Positions 48,718-59,593 are shown, counted from the first letter of the stretch. The stretch: DNA of 64,000 nt from Arthrobacter sp. (GCA_026393275.1 JAPLAM010000028.1:62001-126000); one strand, 5' to 3'. The notes: generated by a model not told the origin, from the sequence alone. Program-made: numbers and translations.

Positions 48718-49899
48718 ATGGTCCAACAGATATGGGCAATCGTGGTCAAGTTCTTCACATCGGACGGCAAGTTCAGCCTTGTCAAGGTCGGCACCCAACT
48801 CGTGGTGCTCGTGGCACTCGTGCTGGGGCTCGTCGCCTTCGTTGGCAACAACAAGACGGTCACCCTCAACGTTGACGGGAAAGTGAGCTCCGTCCAGACA
48901 TTCGGCGGCACCGTCGGCCAGGTGGTCCGGGGCGCCAAGGTGGAGCTGCAGTCCGCGGACAAGGTCTCGCCCTCGGCGGACTCCCATGTGCAGGACGGAT
49001 CAGTCATCAATGTCAACCTGGCCAAGACCGTCAAGGTCAGCCTGGACGGTGCAGAGCGGACCGTCAATACCACGGCGCCCACCGTGGAACGACTGGTCAC
49101 CGAGCTCGGCGTCGCCGGCGCCTCGGAAGTTTCCGCCCCGAAGGACGCGCAGCTCGCCGTTTCCGGCTCCTACGTCAGCATCTCGACGCCGAAGGCCGTG
49201 ACCATCGTCGCGGACGGCAACGCCACCCAGACCACTACGACGACGGCCACTGTCGGGCAGCTGCTCGCGGACGCGGGCATCAAGCTTGGCGCCAGCGACC
49301 GCATTTCCCAGCCCGACAATGCCCACGTGGTCAACGACATGGTCGTCAAGGTCTCCCGGGTCGACACCACCAAGACCGCTGACGCCACCGAGGCTGTCCC
49401 GTTCGAAACTCTCACCACTGAAGACGCGACCATGCTCAAGGGTGACAAGACGGTCACCCAGGCAGGCACCGCCGGAAGCATGAGCAAAAGCTTCAAACTG
49501 GTCCTCGTTGACGGCCGTGAAGCCTCCCGGACCCTGGTCTCGCAGAACGTCACCCTCCAGCCCGTGACCCAGAAGGTCACAGTCGGCACCAAGGAGAAGC
49601 CCAAGGCCGAGGCAGCGGCTGCCGCCAACACCGGCGCCGCAGCCCCGGCAATGATGAACGAAGCCATGTGGGACAAGATCGCCCAGTGCGAGTCCGGCGG
49701 CAACTGGGCCATCAACTCCGGGAACGGCTACTACGGCGGCCTGCAGTTCGATGTCTCTTCCTGGCTGGCCAACGGTGGCGGCGCGTACGCGCCCAACGCT
49801 GCTGCAGCCAGCAAGGCTCAGCAGATCGCGGTAGCCAACGCGTACTACGCCAAAGCAGGCCTGCGCCCGTGGGGCTGCGGCTGGGCCGCCTCCAGCTAA
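48718..49899 (+). CDS. rpfB: Resuscitation-promoting factor, RpfB type
   Basis: A 393-residue surface muralytic enzyme that helps dormant cells resume growth. The N-terminal anchor is [20 protein letters not shown]. Three DUF348-like repeats follow ([31 protein letters not shown]), then a G5 domain ([20 protein letters not shown]). The C-terminal transglycosylase-like domain has [20 protein letters not shown] with catalytic E325 and the disulfide partner GCGW. The start is uncertain: ATG at 48718 or GTG at 48742 ([11 protein letters not shown]); neither has a strong ribosome site. Confidence 0.93.
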   Translation: MVQQIWAIVVKFFTSDGKFSLVKVGTQLVVLVALVLGLVAFVGNNKTVTLNVDGKVSSVQTFGGTVGQVVRGAKVELQSADKVSPSADSHVQDGSVINVNLAKTVKVSLDGAERTVNTTAPTVERLVTELGVAGASEVSAPKDAQLAVSGSYVSISTPKAVTIVADGNATQTTTTTATVGQLLADAGIKLGASDRISQPDNAHVVNDMVVKVSRVDTTKTADATEAVPFETLTTEDATMLKGDKTVTQAGTAGSMSKSFKLVLVDGREASRTLVSQNVTLQPVTQKVTVGTKEKPKAEAAAAANTGAAAPAMMNEAMWDKIAQCESGGNWAINSGNGYYGGLQFDVSSWLANGGGAYAPNAAAASKAQQIAVANAYYAKAGLRPWGCGWAASS

Positions 49900-49949
49900 C
49901 AGCAGGCACGCCCGCGGCGGCGACTGAGCTGCACCGCACTGCCGATCGA

Positions 49950-49988
49950 TGGCCGGTCCCGGATCCTTCGGATTCCGGGGGCCGGCCA
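49950..49988. terminator. Terminator between rpf and rsmA
   Basis: TGGCCGG at 49950-49956 pairs with CCGGCCA at 49982-49988, and the CCCGGATCC part continues the stem with a one-base bulge to a TTC loop (49967-49969). Confidence 0.7.
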
Positions 49989-50008
49989 TTGTCGTTGCCG
50001 CCGCGGGA

Positions 50009-50023
50009 TAGGATACCTAGGTG
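50009..50023 (+). promoter_or_regulatory. Leaderless promoter of rsmA
   Basis: TAGGAT (50009-50014), six bases, GTG (50021-50023). Confidence 0.6.
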
Positions 50024-50932
50024 ACTGAACCGACCCCCTCCGCCGCCGTCGAGCCTGCCGGGAAGCTGCCGTCCGGCACTCCGGCGCAACTCCTGGGCGC
50101 CTCTGACATCCGCCGGCTGGCCGAGGAAATCGGGGTCCGTCCCACCAAAACGCTGGGCCAGAACTTCGTCATCGACGGCAACACCATCCGGCGCATCGTC
50201 GGCGCCGCAGACATCGGCGCGGAGGAGACCGTCCTGGAGGTGGGTCCGGGACTGGGGTCGCTGACCCTGGGCCTGTTGGACGCCGCCAAGGCGGTGGTCG
50301 CCGTCGAAATCGATCCGGTCCTGGCCGCCAAGCTTCCCGCCACCGTAGGCCGGTGGCGCCCCGACGCGGTGGAGAACTTCCACCTGGTCCTCGCTGACGC
50401 GATGAAGGTCACCGAACTGCCGGTGCAGCCCACCGCGCTGGTGGCCAATCTTCCCTACAACGTGGCCGTCCCCGTGGTCCTGCACCTGCTCCAGCACTTC
50501 CCGAGCCTGCGGCACGGCCTGGTCATGGTCCAGGACGAGGTCGCCGACCGGCTCGCGGCACCGCCGGGCTCGAAGACCTACGGCGTGCCGTCGGTCAAGG
50601 CGGCCTGGTACAGCGGCATGCGCAAGGCCGGCGTCATCGGCATGAACGTGTTTTGGCCGGCGCCCAAGATCCACTCCGGCTTGGTCGCCTTCACCCGCCG
50701 GGAACCGCCCGCCACCACCGCCACCAGGGAACAAGTTTTCGCCGTGATCGACGCGGCCTTCGCCCAGCGGCGCAAGACCCTCCGGGCCGCCCTGGCGGGC
50801 TGGGCCGGCAGCGCCGCCGAAGCCGAACGCTGCCTCCGCGCCGCCGGTGTCGACCCCACCGCCCGGGGCGAAGTGCTCGACGTCGCCGCTTTCGCCCGGA
50901 TCGCCGAAGCGCACGCCCAGCCCGGTTTCTGA
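50021..50932 (+). CDS. rsmA: 16S rRNA (adenine(1518)-N6/adenine(1519)-N6)-dimethyltransferase
   Basis: A 303-residue KsgA/Dim1 methyltransferase that dimethylates two adjacent adenines at the 3' end of 16S rRNA. Motifs are [18 protein letters not shown], the SAM loop [26 protein letters not shown], and the catalytic NLPYN at 143-147. [12 protein letters not shown] in the C-terminal domain is typical. A gene-specific 20-residue N-terminal extension is present. Confidence 0.95.
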   Translation: MTEPTPSAAVEPAGKLPSGTPAQLLGASDIRRLAEEIGVRPTKTLGQNFVIDGNTIRRIVGAADIGAEETVLEVGPGLGSLTLGLLDAAKAVVAVEIDPVLAAKLPATVGRWRPDAVENFHLVLADAMKVTELPVQPTALVANLPYNVAVPVVLHLLQHFPSLRHGLVMVQDEVADRLAAPPGSKTYGVPSVKAAWYSGMRKAGVIGMNVFWPAPKIHSGLVAFTRREPPATTATREQVFAVIDAAFAQRRKTLRAALAGWAGSAAEAERCLRAAGVDPTARGEVLDVAAFARIAEAHAQPGF

Positions 50933-51034
50933 CCGCCGCCGGCCGCCGGGAATGCGCCGCAGGCTGCCGCGGGTGCAGCCGTCAAGACTTTCCGGCCGTG
51001 CCGGTGCTGCTTGGAGCCACGGCCTGCCATGCCA

Positions 51035-51049
51035 TAGCGTGGAGCCATG
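51035..51049 (+). promoter_or_regulatory. Possible leaderless promoter of ispE
   Basis: TAGCGT (51035-51040), six bases, ATG (51047-51049). A GGAG overlaps the spacer but is too close to the ATG for normal ribosome binding. Confidence 0.4.
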
Positions 51050-52009
51050 AACGCAGTGAGAGGGCGCTTTTCCGCGAGGACTGTCCGGGTCAAGGCACCC
51101 GGCAAAGTAAACGTCTCACTGGATGTCGGGCCGCTGCGCGCGGACGGCTACCACCCGGTGGCCAGCGTCTACCTGGCGGTGTCGCTCTACGAAGAGGTCG
51201 CGGCCACCAGCACGGACACGGGCGAGATCACGGTCGGCATCAGCCCGGCCAGCACCCTGGACCTCGACGACGTCGACATCCCGCTCGACGAGCGCAACCT
51301 CGCGTACAAGGCCGCGGCCATCATGACGGATGTCTCGGAGCATTCCACCGGCGTCCACCTGGAAATTACCAAGCGGGTCCCGGTCGCCGGCGGCATGGGC
51401 GGCGGTTCGGCCGACGCCGCGGCCACCCTCCTGGCCTGCGATGCGCTTTGGAACAGCGGACTCTCGCGCGACGAGCTCGCCCACCTGGCGGCCGAACTCG
51501 GCGCGGACGTGCCGTTCTCCCTGCTGGGAGGCACCGCCGTCGGGCTCGGCGTGGGCGACGACCTGTCTCCCGCGCTGGTCAAGGCCCAGACAGACTGGGT
51601 GCTCGTCACCGCGGATTTCGGCCTGTCCACCCCGGAGGTTTTCCGCACCCTCGACCGGCTGCGCGCGGCCGAGAGGGCGCAGATCGAGGCGCCCACGTCG
51701 GTGGATCCGCGGGTCCTCGCCGCTCTCCGCAGCGGCGACGCCGACGCGCTCAGCCGGGTCCTCGTCAACGACCTGCAACGGGCCTCCATTGAGCTGGCGC
51801 CCGGACTGCGGGACGTGCTGGGGCTCGGCGAATCCTGCGGCGCGATTGCCGGGATCGTCTCCGGATCGGGGCCCACCGTGGCTTTGCTGGCCCATAGCCC
51901 GGCCGCTGCGGAGGGCCTTGCCGAGGACCTCCGGCATCACGGCCTCGACGCCATGGCGGTCCACGGCCCGGTGCACGGTGCCCGCATCATCTCCGATACG
52001 CTCCTTTAG
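51047..52009 (+). CDS. ispE: 4-diphosphocytidyl-2-C-methyl-D-erythritol kinase
   Basis: A 320-residue GHMP kinase phosphorylating CDP-ME in the MEP pathway to isopentenyl diphosphate. The N-terminal KAPGKVNVSLDVGPLRADGYH is diagnostic of IspE. The ATP loop is PVAGGMGGGSADAAA (about 112-126), and the third GHMP motif is IVSGSGPTVALLA. It supplies IPP for prenyl carriers, including the uppS product in this window. Confidence 0.95.
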   Translation: MNAVRGRFSARTVRVKAPGKVNVSLDVGPLRADGYHPVASVYLAVSLYEEVAATSTDTGEITVGISPASTLDLDDVDIPLDERNLAYKAAAIMTDVSEHSTGVHLEITKRVPVAGGMGGGSADAAATLLACDALWNSGLSRDELAHLAAELGADVPFSLLGGTAVGLGVGDDLSPALVKAQTDWVLVTADFGLSTPEVFRTLDRLRAAERAQIEAPTSVDPRVLAALRSGDADALSRVLVNDLQRASIELAPGLRDVLGLGESCGAIAGIVSGSGPTVALLAHSPAAAEGLAEDLRHHGLDAMAVHGPVHGARIISDTLL

Positions 52010-52093
52010 TGGCGTGGACGGAATCTACCTCCGGCTCACCCCCGGCCTGAAGCGCCTTTAGCTCGACCATTTCATCTAGGAAAGCAGTTCCCC

Positions 52094-53920
<1,827 letters not shown>

Positions 53921-54008
53921 CCCGCTCTTCAGCGCCGGTGGGGTTGGGCGCCGGAGCCGGCCCCGGTCATCCTGGGCCGCAACTTCGTTGGCTCGCGCCG
54001 GCAGCACA

Positions 54009-54274
54009 GCCATCCTCTGCGTGCTCGCTCGCTCTTCCGCCGTCCCCCTAACCTCGCAAGCTCGGTCAGGGAACCCGGACGGCGGCCGCTCACTTAGACG
54101 CACGCTGCCGGATGTCTGCTGCTGCCTGCCTGCTGGGAGAGGTACCCGGAGTTGTGACTACGGCCAACCAGCAACGCGTTTCCGCAGGAGCACTTCTCTC
54201 AAAAGTGAGGCCGGGAAACGGCTATCCGGAAGCGTGCGTCTAAGCGAGGAACGAGCGAGCACGCGGAGGATGGC
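54009..54274. repeat. Nested inverted-repeat element (cruciform-like), 266 bp
   Basis: The outer 23-base arms at 54009-54031 and 54252-54274 differ at one position. The inner 21-base arms at 54093-54113 and 54224-54244 also differ at one position. Between outer and inner left arms lies a separate hairpin in which CCGCCGTCC near 54038 pairs with GGACGGCGG near 54078. Inside the inner arms CGTTTCC pairs with GGAAACG around a CACTT/AAGTG hairpin. The layout is a branched fold with no reading frame of note, filling most of the 401-bp gap between the ABC-F gene and the convergent TetR gene. Confidence 0.8.
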
Positions 54275-54321
54275 CGTTTCGCGGACTCACCGACTGACCG
54301 CCGGGCTCAGGCGAGGGAGAC

Positions 54322-55008
54322 TCAGTCCTCGACGCGGAGTTCGGGTTCCTTGCGCAGCCCGGTGAGGCCGTTCCAGGCGAGGTTTACCACGTGCGCGGCG
54401 ACTTCGCGCTTGTCCGGGGTGCGGCTGTCCTGCCACCACTGGCCGGTCATCGCGACCATGCCCACGAGCATCTGGGCGTACATGGCGCCGTCGGCAGAAC
54501 TGAAGCCGCGGCGGGCGAATTCGTCGGCCAGGATGTACTCGACTCGCGCCGCGACCTGCGAAAGCAGGGAGGAGAATGCTCCTTCGGGCTGCGATGGCGG
54601 GGCGTCGCGCATCAGGATGCGGAACCCTTCGGTCCGGTCCTCGATGTAGCCCAGCAGGGCCAGCGCGGCGCGCTCGACCAGGACGCGCGGCTTGGCGTCT
54701 GCGGAGAGGGCATCGTTGATGGAGCCAAGCAGGATCCGGAACTCGTGCTCCACGACCTGGGTGTACAGGCCCTCCTTGGAACCGAAATGTTCGTAGATCA
54801 CCGGCTTCGAAACGCCCGCGGCGGAAGCGATCTCTTCAATGGTGGTGCCGTCCAGGCCGCGGTGCGCGAAGAGCCCGCGGCCGACGCCGATCAGCTGGAT
54901 GCGGCGCTGGGCGCCGGTCATTCGGGACCTGGGGATGTGGCCCGGGGACCGTACCGGCCCGCCGGTGCGGGGGTCCGCCCCTCCGGACACGCCTGCGCTC
55001 TTGCTCAC
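54322..55008 (-). CDS. TetR/AcrR-family transcriptional regulator
   Basis: A 228-residue regulator. The helix-turn-helix is TTIEEIASAAGVSKPVIYEHF followed by the GSKEGLYTQVVEHEF linker. The C-terminal domain includes a tryptophan-rich MTGQWWQDSR that may line a ligand pocket. GTG at 55008 is used; the open frame extends further but has no conserved sequence. A TetR gene beside glmU is also found in M. tuberculosis (Rv1019, recalled). No target operator is obvious, and the adjacent nested repeat is downstream of the gene. Confidence 0.88.
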   Translation of the reverse strand: MSKSAGVSGGADPRTGGPVRSPGHIPRSRMTGAQRRIQLIGVGRGLFAHRGLDGTTIEEIASAAGVSKPVIYEHFGSKEGLYTQVVEHEFRILLGSINDALSADAKPRVLVERAALALLGYIEDRTEGFRILMRDAPPSQPEGAFSSLLSQVAARVEYILADEFARRGFSSADGAMYAQMLVGMVAMTGQWWQDSRTPDKREVAAHVVNLAWNGLTGLRKEPELRVED

Positions 55009-55201
55009 CTGACCATCATGCCCTACGGCTGCGCCCGCTCGGCTGCGCCCGCTCGGCTGCCCCCGGCATGCACCCGCGGCGGCACCGCGCAGCCAGGTGT
55101 ACCGGGCACCCGCCGCCGGCGGCCATGGCATCAAGTCGCACGAGCAACATCCTTCGTGGCAGAATTGTCTCTTGTGCCTCAGGCTCGACGCTTGGGCACG
55201 G

Positions 55202-55273
55202 TCCGCTCTGGTGTAATGGCAGCACCCCGGCCTTTGGAGCCGTGGAGTATAGGTTCGAGTCCTATGGGCGGAA
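55202..55273 (+). tRNA. tRNA-Gln (anticodon TTG)
   Basis: A 72-base cloverleaf. The acceptor TCCGCTC (55202-55208) pairs with GGGCGGA (55266-55272) with one G-T, and the discriminator is A. The D-stem is GTGT/GCAC. The anticodon loop CTTTGGA gives TTG, reading CAA/CAG. The T-arm is ATAGG-TTCGAGT-CCTAT. The first anticodon-stem position (27-43) is a C-T mismatch. CCA is not encoded. Confidence 0.93.
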
Positions 55274-55287
55274 CTGCCGCAGGCAGT
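55273..55287 (+). terminator. Short hairpin ending the tRNA transcript
   Basis: ACTGCC (55273-55278) and GGCAGT (55282-55287) form a six-bp stem with a three-base loop directly after the tRNA. Confidence 0.5.
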
Positions 55288-55291
55288 CGTG

Positions 55292-55354
55292 GCCGGACGA
55301 ACCGGCCCGGAAGCCGGAGGAACCGGCCCAGCCGCCGGAGGAACCGGTCCGGCC
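55292..55354. repeat. 21-bp tandem repeat x3 between tRNA-Gln and glmU
   Basis: GCCGGANGAACCGG occurs at 55292, 55313 and 55334, exactly 21 bp apart, with a variable seven-base tail. Confidence 0.8.
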
Positions 55355-55378
55355 GGGCTGGGGGCGGCGGCAGTCCAG

Positions 55379-55384
55379 TAGGAT
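55379..55384 (+). promoter_or_regulatory. Likely -10 element of glmU
   Basis: TAGGAT (55379-55384) would start a transcript near 55391 with a 140-base leader ending in AAGGAGAG before the GTG at 55531. Confidence 0.4.
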
Positions 55385-55530
55385 AAAGAGGATGCCGAGG
55401 CCGGAACCTGGTCCGGCGCGGCCGCACGGAGTCGGCAACGAGGTGGACCACCTGGCTGTCGTCCACGGGTGGGCCGAGATCGACCGAGCAGTGGCACTGA
55501 GTCAGGCCACTGAGCAAGGAGAGCCCGTAC

Positions 55531-57018
55531 GTGAGCCCCGAGAACACCGGCCCCGCCGCCGTCATTGTCCTAGCAGCAGGTGCCGGTACCCGGATGAAGT
55601 CCCGTACCCCCAAGATCCTCCACGAAATTGGCGGCCGCTCCCTCGTCGGGCACGCACTGAACGCCGCCCGCGCCCTCCGACCGCACGAGTTGGCCCTCGT
55701 GGTCCGGCACGAACGCGACCAGGTCGCCTCGCACATCGCCGGACTTGATCCGCAGGCACTGATCGTCGACCAGGACGACGTTCCCGGCACCGGCCGCGCC
55801 GTCGAAGCCGCCCTCGAAGCCCTCGACGCCCGCCACCTCCAGGCGCCGCTGACCGGAACGGTCGTCGTCACCTACGGCGACGTCCCGCTACTCACCGGCG
55901 AACTGCTTTCGGAACTGGTCGCCGCTCACGAGGCGGACGGCAACGCCGTCACCGTCCTGACCGCAGTGCTCGACGACGCCACCGGCTACGGCCGCATCCT
56001 CCGCGCCGGCGACGGCACCGTGACCGGCATCCGGGAACACAAGGACGCCAGCGACGCGGAGCGTGAAATCCGGGAAATCAACTCCGGCATCTACGCCTTC
56101 GACGCCGCCGTGCTGCGGGACTCCCTGGCCCACGTCACCACCGACAACGCCCAGGGTGAGAAGTACCTCACCGACGTCCTGGCCTTGGCGCGCGCCGCCG
56201 GCGGCCGGGTCGCCGCTGTCGTGACCGAGGACCGCTGGCAGGTCGAAGGTGCCAACGACCGCGTCCAGCTCTCCGCCCTCGGCGCCGAGCACAACCGCCG
56301 TACCGTCGAGGCCTGGATGCGTGCCGGCGTGACCGTCGTCGACCCCGCCACCACCTGGATCGACGCCACCGTGACGCTCGACGAGGACGTCCGGCTGCTG
56401 CCCAACACGCAGCTGCACGGGGCCACCACCGTGGCGCGCGACGCCGTCGTCGGCCCCGACACCACCTTGACCGACGTCCAGGTGGGGGAGGGCGCCACAG
56501 TGATCCGGACCCACGGCTCCGGCGCCACCATCGGCGCCCGGTCCAGCGTCGGCCCGTTCACCTACCTGCGCCCCGGGACCGTCCTCGGAGAAACCGGCAA
56601 GATCGGCGCGTTCTACGAGACGAAGAACGTCACAATCGGCCGCGGCTCAAAGCTCTCCCATCTCGGCTACGCCGGCGACGCGGAGATCGGCGAGGACACC
56701 AACATCGGCTGCGGCAACATCACGGCAAACTACGACGGCGTGAAAAAGCACCGCACCGTAATCGGCTCCGGCGTCCGCACCGGTTCCAACACGGTGTTCG
56801 TGGCTCCGGTCAACGTGGGCGACGGCGCGTACAGCGGCGCCGGCGCCGTGATCCGCAACGACGTGCCCGCCGGCGCCCTCGTCCTGTCCCTGGCTAAGCA
56901 GCGGAACACCGAAGGCTGGGTCGCGGCGAACCGTCCGGGCTCCATCTCCGCCACGCTGGCCGAGGCCGCCGGCACCCCCACATCCTCCACTACACCGGCA
57001 ACAACAGAAGAGGGCTAG
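55531..57018 (+). CDS. glmU: Bifunctional GlcN-1-P N-acetyltransferase / GlcNAc-1-P uridyltransferase
   Basis: A 495-residue trimeric enzyme making UDP-GlcNAc, the precursor of peptidoglycan. The N-terminal pyrophosphorylase has LAAGAGTRMKSRTPKILH (about 14-31) and VTYGDVPLL. The C-terminal left-handed beta-helix has the acetyltransferase residues in PFTYLRPGT, GAFYETKN and NIGCGNITANYDG. The last 25 residues are a Thr/Ser-rich tail. It starts a glmU-prs-rplY-pth series; prs follows by five bases. Confidence 0.96.
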   Translation: MSPENTGPAAVIVLAAGAGTRMKSRTPKILHEIGGRSLVGHALNAARALRPHELALVVRHERDQVASHIAGLDPQALIVDQDDVPGTGRAVEAALEALDARHLQAPLTGTVVVTYGDVPLLTGELLSELVAAHEADGNAVTVLTAVLDDATGYGRILRAGDGTVTGIREHKDASDAEREIREINSGIYAFDAAVLRDSLAHVTTDNAQGEKYLTDVLALARAAGGRVAAVVTEDRWQVEGANDRVQLSALGAEHNRRTVEAWMRAGVTVVDPATTWIDATVTLDEDVRLLPNTQLHGATTVARDAVVGPDTTLTDVQVGEGATVIRTHGSGATIGARSSVGPFTYLRPGTVLGETGKIGAFYETKNVTIGRGSKLSHLGYAGDAEIGEDTNIGCGNITANYDGVKKHRTVIGSGVRTGSNTVFVAPVNVGDGAYSGAGAVIRNDVPAGALVLSLAKQRNTEGWVAANRPGSISATLAEAAGTPTSSTTPATTEEG

Positions 57019-57023
57019 CAAAC

Positions 57024-58004
57024 ATGAGCGAAATTACGGCACACGGCGAGAAGAAGCTGGTGCTTGCCGCCGGGCGCGCACACCCGGAGCTGGCGCGCGA
57101 GATCGCCAAGGAGCTGGGCACCGAACTGCTGCCGCTGGACGCCTACGACTTTGCCAACGGCGAGATCTATGTCCGGGCCGGCGAGAGCGTCCGCGGCACC
57201 GACGCCTTCGTCATCCAGGCCCACCCCGCCCCGCTGAACAACTGGCTGATGGAGCAGCTGATCATGATCGATTCGCTCAAGCGGGCGTCCGCCAAGCGCA
57301 TCACCGTGGTCTCGCCGTTCTACCCTTACGCCCGCCAGGACAAGAAGGGACGCGGCCGCGAGCCGATCTCGGCCCGTCTGGTCGCGGACCTCTACAAGAC
57401 CGCCGGCGCGGACCGCATCATGAGCGTTGACCTGCACACCTCGCAGATCCAGGGCTTCTTCGACGGCCCGGTGGACCACCTGATGGCGATCCCGCTTCTG
57501 GCCGACTACATCCGAACCCGGGTGGGCTCGGACAACATCACCGTCGTCTCTCCGGACACCGGCCGCGTCCGCGTCGCCGAACAGTGGGCCGAGCGCCTCG
57601 GCGGCGCGCCGCTTGCTTTCGTGCACAAGAGCCGCGACCTCACGGTGCCCAACCAGGCGGTCTCCAAGACCGTCGTGGGCCAGGTCCAGGGCCGCACCTG
57701 CGTCCTGATCGACGACATGATCGACACCGGCGGAACCATTTCCGGTGCCGTCCAGGTGCTCAAGAACGCCGGCGCCAAGGACGTCATCATCGCAGCGACC
57801 CACGCGGTGTTCTCCGAACCGGCGCCGCAGCGTCTCGCCGAGTCCGGCGCCCGCGAAGTCGTTGTCACCAACACGCTGCCGATCGCCGCCAACAAGCACT
57901 TCCCGCAGCTCACCGTGCTGTCCATCGCACCGCTGATCGCCCGTGCTATCCGCGAAGTGTTCGACGACGGCTCCGTCACCAGCCTCTTCGACGGCAACGC
58001 CTAG
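57024..58004 (+). CDS. prs: Ribose-phosphate pyrophosphokinase
   Basis: A 326-residue class I enzyme forming PRPP from ribose 5-phosphate and ATP for purine, pyrimidine, histidine and tryptophan synthesis. In actinobacteria it also feeds decaprenyl-phospho-arabinose. The divalent-ion signature is DLHTSQIQGFF (about 136-146), the flexible loop is PYARQDKKGRGREPIS, and the PRPP loop is VLIDDMIDTGGT (about 227-238). A strong hairpin follows, separating it from rplY. Confidence 0.97.
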   Translation: MSEITAHGEKKLVLAAGRAHPELAREIAKELGTELLPLDAYDFANGEIYVRAGESVRGTDAFVIQAHPAPLNNWLMEQLIMIDSLKRASAKRITVVSPFYPYARQDKKGRGREPISARLVADLYKTAGADRIMSVDLHTSQIQGFFDGPVDHLMAIPLLADYIRTRVGSDNITVVSPDTGRVRVAEQWAERLGGAPLAFVHKSRDLTVPNQAVSKTVVGQVQGRTCVLIDDMIDTGGTISGAVQVLKNAGAKDVIIAATHAVFSEPAPQRLAESGAREVVVTNTLPIAANKHFPQLTVLSIAPLIARAIREVFDDGSVTSLFDGNA

Positions 58005-58056
58005 GCTGAGGCTTTGCCCGGCGCCCGGCTGGGCGCGCCCGGCCCCGCGCCGCGGC

Positions 58057-58101
58057 AGCAGTGCCGGACCCGGTTTTCGCGAAACAGGGTCCGGCACTGC
58101 T
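58057..58101 (+). terminator. Terminator between prs and rplY
   Basis: AGCAGTGCCGGACCC (58057-58071) pairs perfectly with GGGTCCGGCACTGCT (58087-58101). The 15-base loop contains a GTTT/AAAC mini-stem. Confidence 0.8.
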
Positions 58102-58103
58102 AA

Positions 58104-58261
58104 GCTCTTTCCGATACCTTGGCGAGGGAGAGCACCGGTAGTCCGCACGCAGCGAAAGGCTGCACGGAGCACCGACTGCTGGTCTCCGTTATCGACTGGG
58201 TCTGAATCTCCCTTCGGAAGGGCGGCCGTGCCGCCCGGCGTTGAAGGTCGCAAACAGACCT
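58104..58261 (+). promoter_or_regulatory. Multi-hairpin 5' leader of rplY
   Basis: Successive stems are GCTCT/AGAGC (58104-58133); a long interrupted hairpin at 58136-58174 (CGGT, TCCG, GCAGC with GCTGC, CGGA, ACCG; loop GAAAG); GGGCGGC/GCCGCCC (58220-58236); and AGGTC/GACCT (58245-58261). The leader ends with ACTAGGAG before the ATG at 58302. Confidence 0.5.
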
Positions 58262-58301
58262 CCGCCCTTGCTAAACACCGCTAGTCCACTAGGAGATACC
58301 C

Positions 58302-58898
58302 ATGTCTGAGCAGAAGCTCGCAGCAGAAGTCCGCACCGAATTCGGCAAGGGCTTCGCCCGCCGCGCACGCATGGCCGGCCTGATTCCCGCCGTCATCTAC
58401 GGTCACGGCGCCGAGCCCATCCACATCACCCTGCCGGCCAAGTCCACCACCCTGGCCGTCCGCCGTGCCAACGCACTGCTGACCCTCGACATCAACGGCG
58501 AACAGCACCTGGCCCTGGTCAAGGACATCCAGCGCGACCCGATCAAGCAGATCATTGAGCACCTCGACCTCCTGACCGTCCGCACCGGCGAGAAGGTCAC
58601 CGTGGACGTTCCCGTGCAGCTGACCGGTGAGCTTGCTCCGGGCAACGTGTACAACCAGGAAATGACCACCGTCTCCGTCGAGGCTGAGGCAACCCACCTG
58701 CCGACCGCCGTCGAGGTCAGCATCGAGGGCCGCAAGGCCGGCGAGCACATCCACGCTGCCGATCTGGTTCTGCCGAAGGGCACCGTCCTGCTGGCCGACG
58801 CCGAGGCCCTCGTCGTTCACATCTCCGAGGCCACCGAGGTCTCCGAGGAAGAGGCATCCGCGGACACCACCGAAGGTTCTTCGGTCGCGGCCGAGTAG
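58302..58898 (+). CDS. rplY: 50S ribosomal protein L25/general stress protein Ctc
   Basis: A 198-residue L25 of the long Ctc type. The N-terminal 5S rRNA-binding domain (about 1-92) includes EFGKGFARRARMAGLIPAVIYGHG. The C-terminal TL5-like domain extends to a Glu/Ser/Thr-rich acidic tail. It binds 5S rRNA in the central protuberance. A roughly 200-base structured leader and separate terminators on both sides suggest independent transcription from prs and pth. Confidence 0.96.
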   Translation: MSEQKLAAEVRTEFGKGFARRARMAGLIPAVIYGHGAEPIHITLPAKSTTLAVRRANALLTLDINGEQHLALVKDIQRDPIKQIIEHLDLLTVRTGEKVTVDVPVQLTGELAPGNVYNQEMTTVSVEAEATHLPTAVEVSIEGRKAGEHIHAADLVLPKGTVLLADAEALVVHISEATEVSEEEASADTTEGSSVAAE

Positions 58899-58913
58899 TT
58901 CCGGCGTTTCGGT

Positions 58914-58938
58914 GGCCGGGTCCCTTAGGGGCCCGGCC
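58914..58938 (+). terminator. Terminator downstream of rplY
   Basis: GGCCGGGTCCC (58914-58924) and GGGGCCCGGCC (58928-58938) form an 11-bp stem with one T-G pair and a three-base loop. Confidence 0.75.
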
Positions 58939-59005
58939 GCCGTCGTCTGCACAGCTTGCCCATCCCGCCCCTCGACCCGGACTGCCCCACCAGAAGGACT
59001 GATCG

Positions 59006-59593
59006 ATGACTGACACGTGGCTGATCGTAGGCCTTGGCAATCCGGGTTCCGAGTACGCCCACAACCGGCACAATGTCGGCCAGATGGTGCTCGATGAAAT
59101 GGCGGCCCGGATCGGCGGCGGTTTCAAGTCGCACAAGGCACGGGCCCAGGTCCTCGAAGGCCGGCTCGGCATCGGCGGCCCGCGGGTGGTGCTGGCCAAG
59201 CCCGTCAGCTACATGAACGTCTCCGGCGGTCCGGTTTCCGCGTTGGCGAAGTTCTATGACATCGACCCGGCCCGCGTCATTGCCGTCCACGACGAGATCG
59301 ACATTCCGTTCATGAGCATCAAACTCAAGATCGGCGGGGGCGAGGGCGGCCACAACGGGCTCCGCGACATCTCCAAGGCACTCGCCACCAAAGACTACCT
59401 GCGGGTGCGTGTGGGGGTCGGCCGGCCGCCGGGCCGGATGGATACCGCCGATTTCGTGCTGCGGGACTTTGCCACCGCGGAGAAGAAGGAACTGCCGTTC
59501 CTGATCGACACCGCAGCCGACGCCGTGGAGGCGCTCGTGCGGGACGGACTCCAGTCGGCCCAGCAAAAGTTCCACCCTGCGAAGGCCCCGTAG
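59006..59593 (+). CDS. pth: Peptidyl-tRNA hydrolase
   Basis: A 195-residue enzyme releasing peptides from drop-off peptidyl-tRNA. The catalytic H22 is in [12 protein letters not shown]; the conserved asparagines are in [17 protein letters not shown] and GGHNGLRDI. The active-site aspartate lies in [10 protein letters not shown]. The length is normal. It is the last housekeeping gene before the LuxR pair. Confidence 0.96.
   Translation: MTDTWLIVGLGNPGSEYAHNRHNVGQMVLDEMAARIGGGFKSHKARAQVLEGRLGIGGPRVVLAKPVSYMNVSGGPVSALAKFYDIDPARVIAVHDEIDIPFMSIKLKIGGGEGGHNGLRDISKALATKDYLRVRVGVGRPPGRMDTADFVLRDFATAEKKELPFLIDTAADAVEALVRDGLQSAQQKFHPAKAP

Noticed and set aside
54009-54274. Insertion sequence
   Set aside because: There is no transposase frame, and I see no target-site duplication at the outer arms; only a non-autonomous element remains possible.
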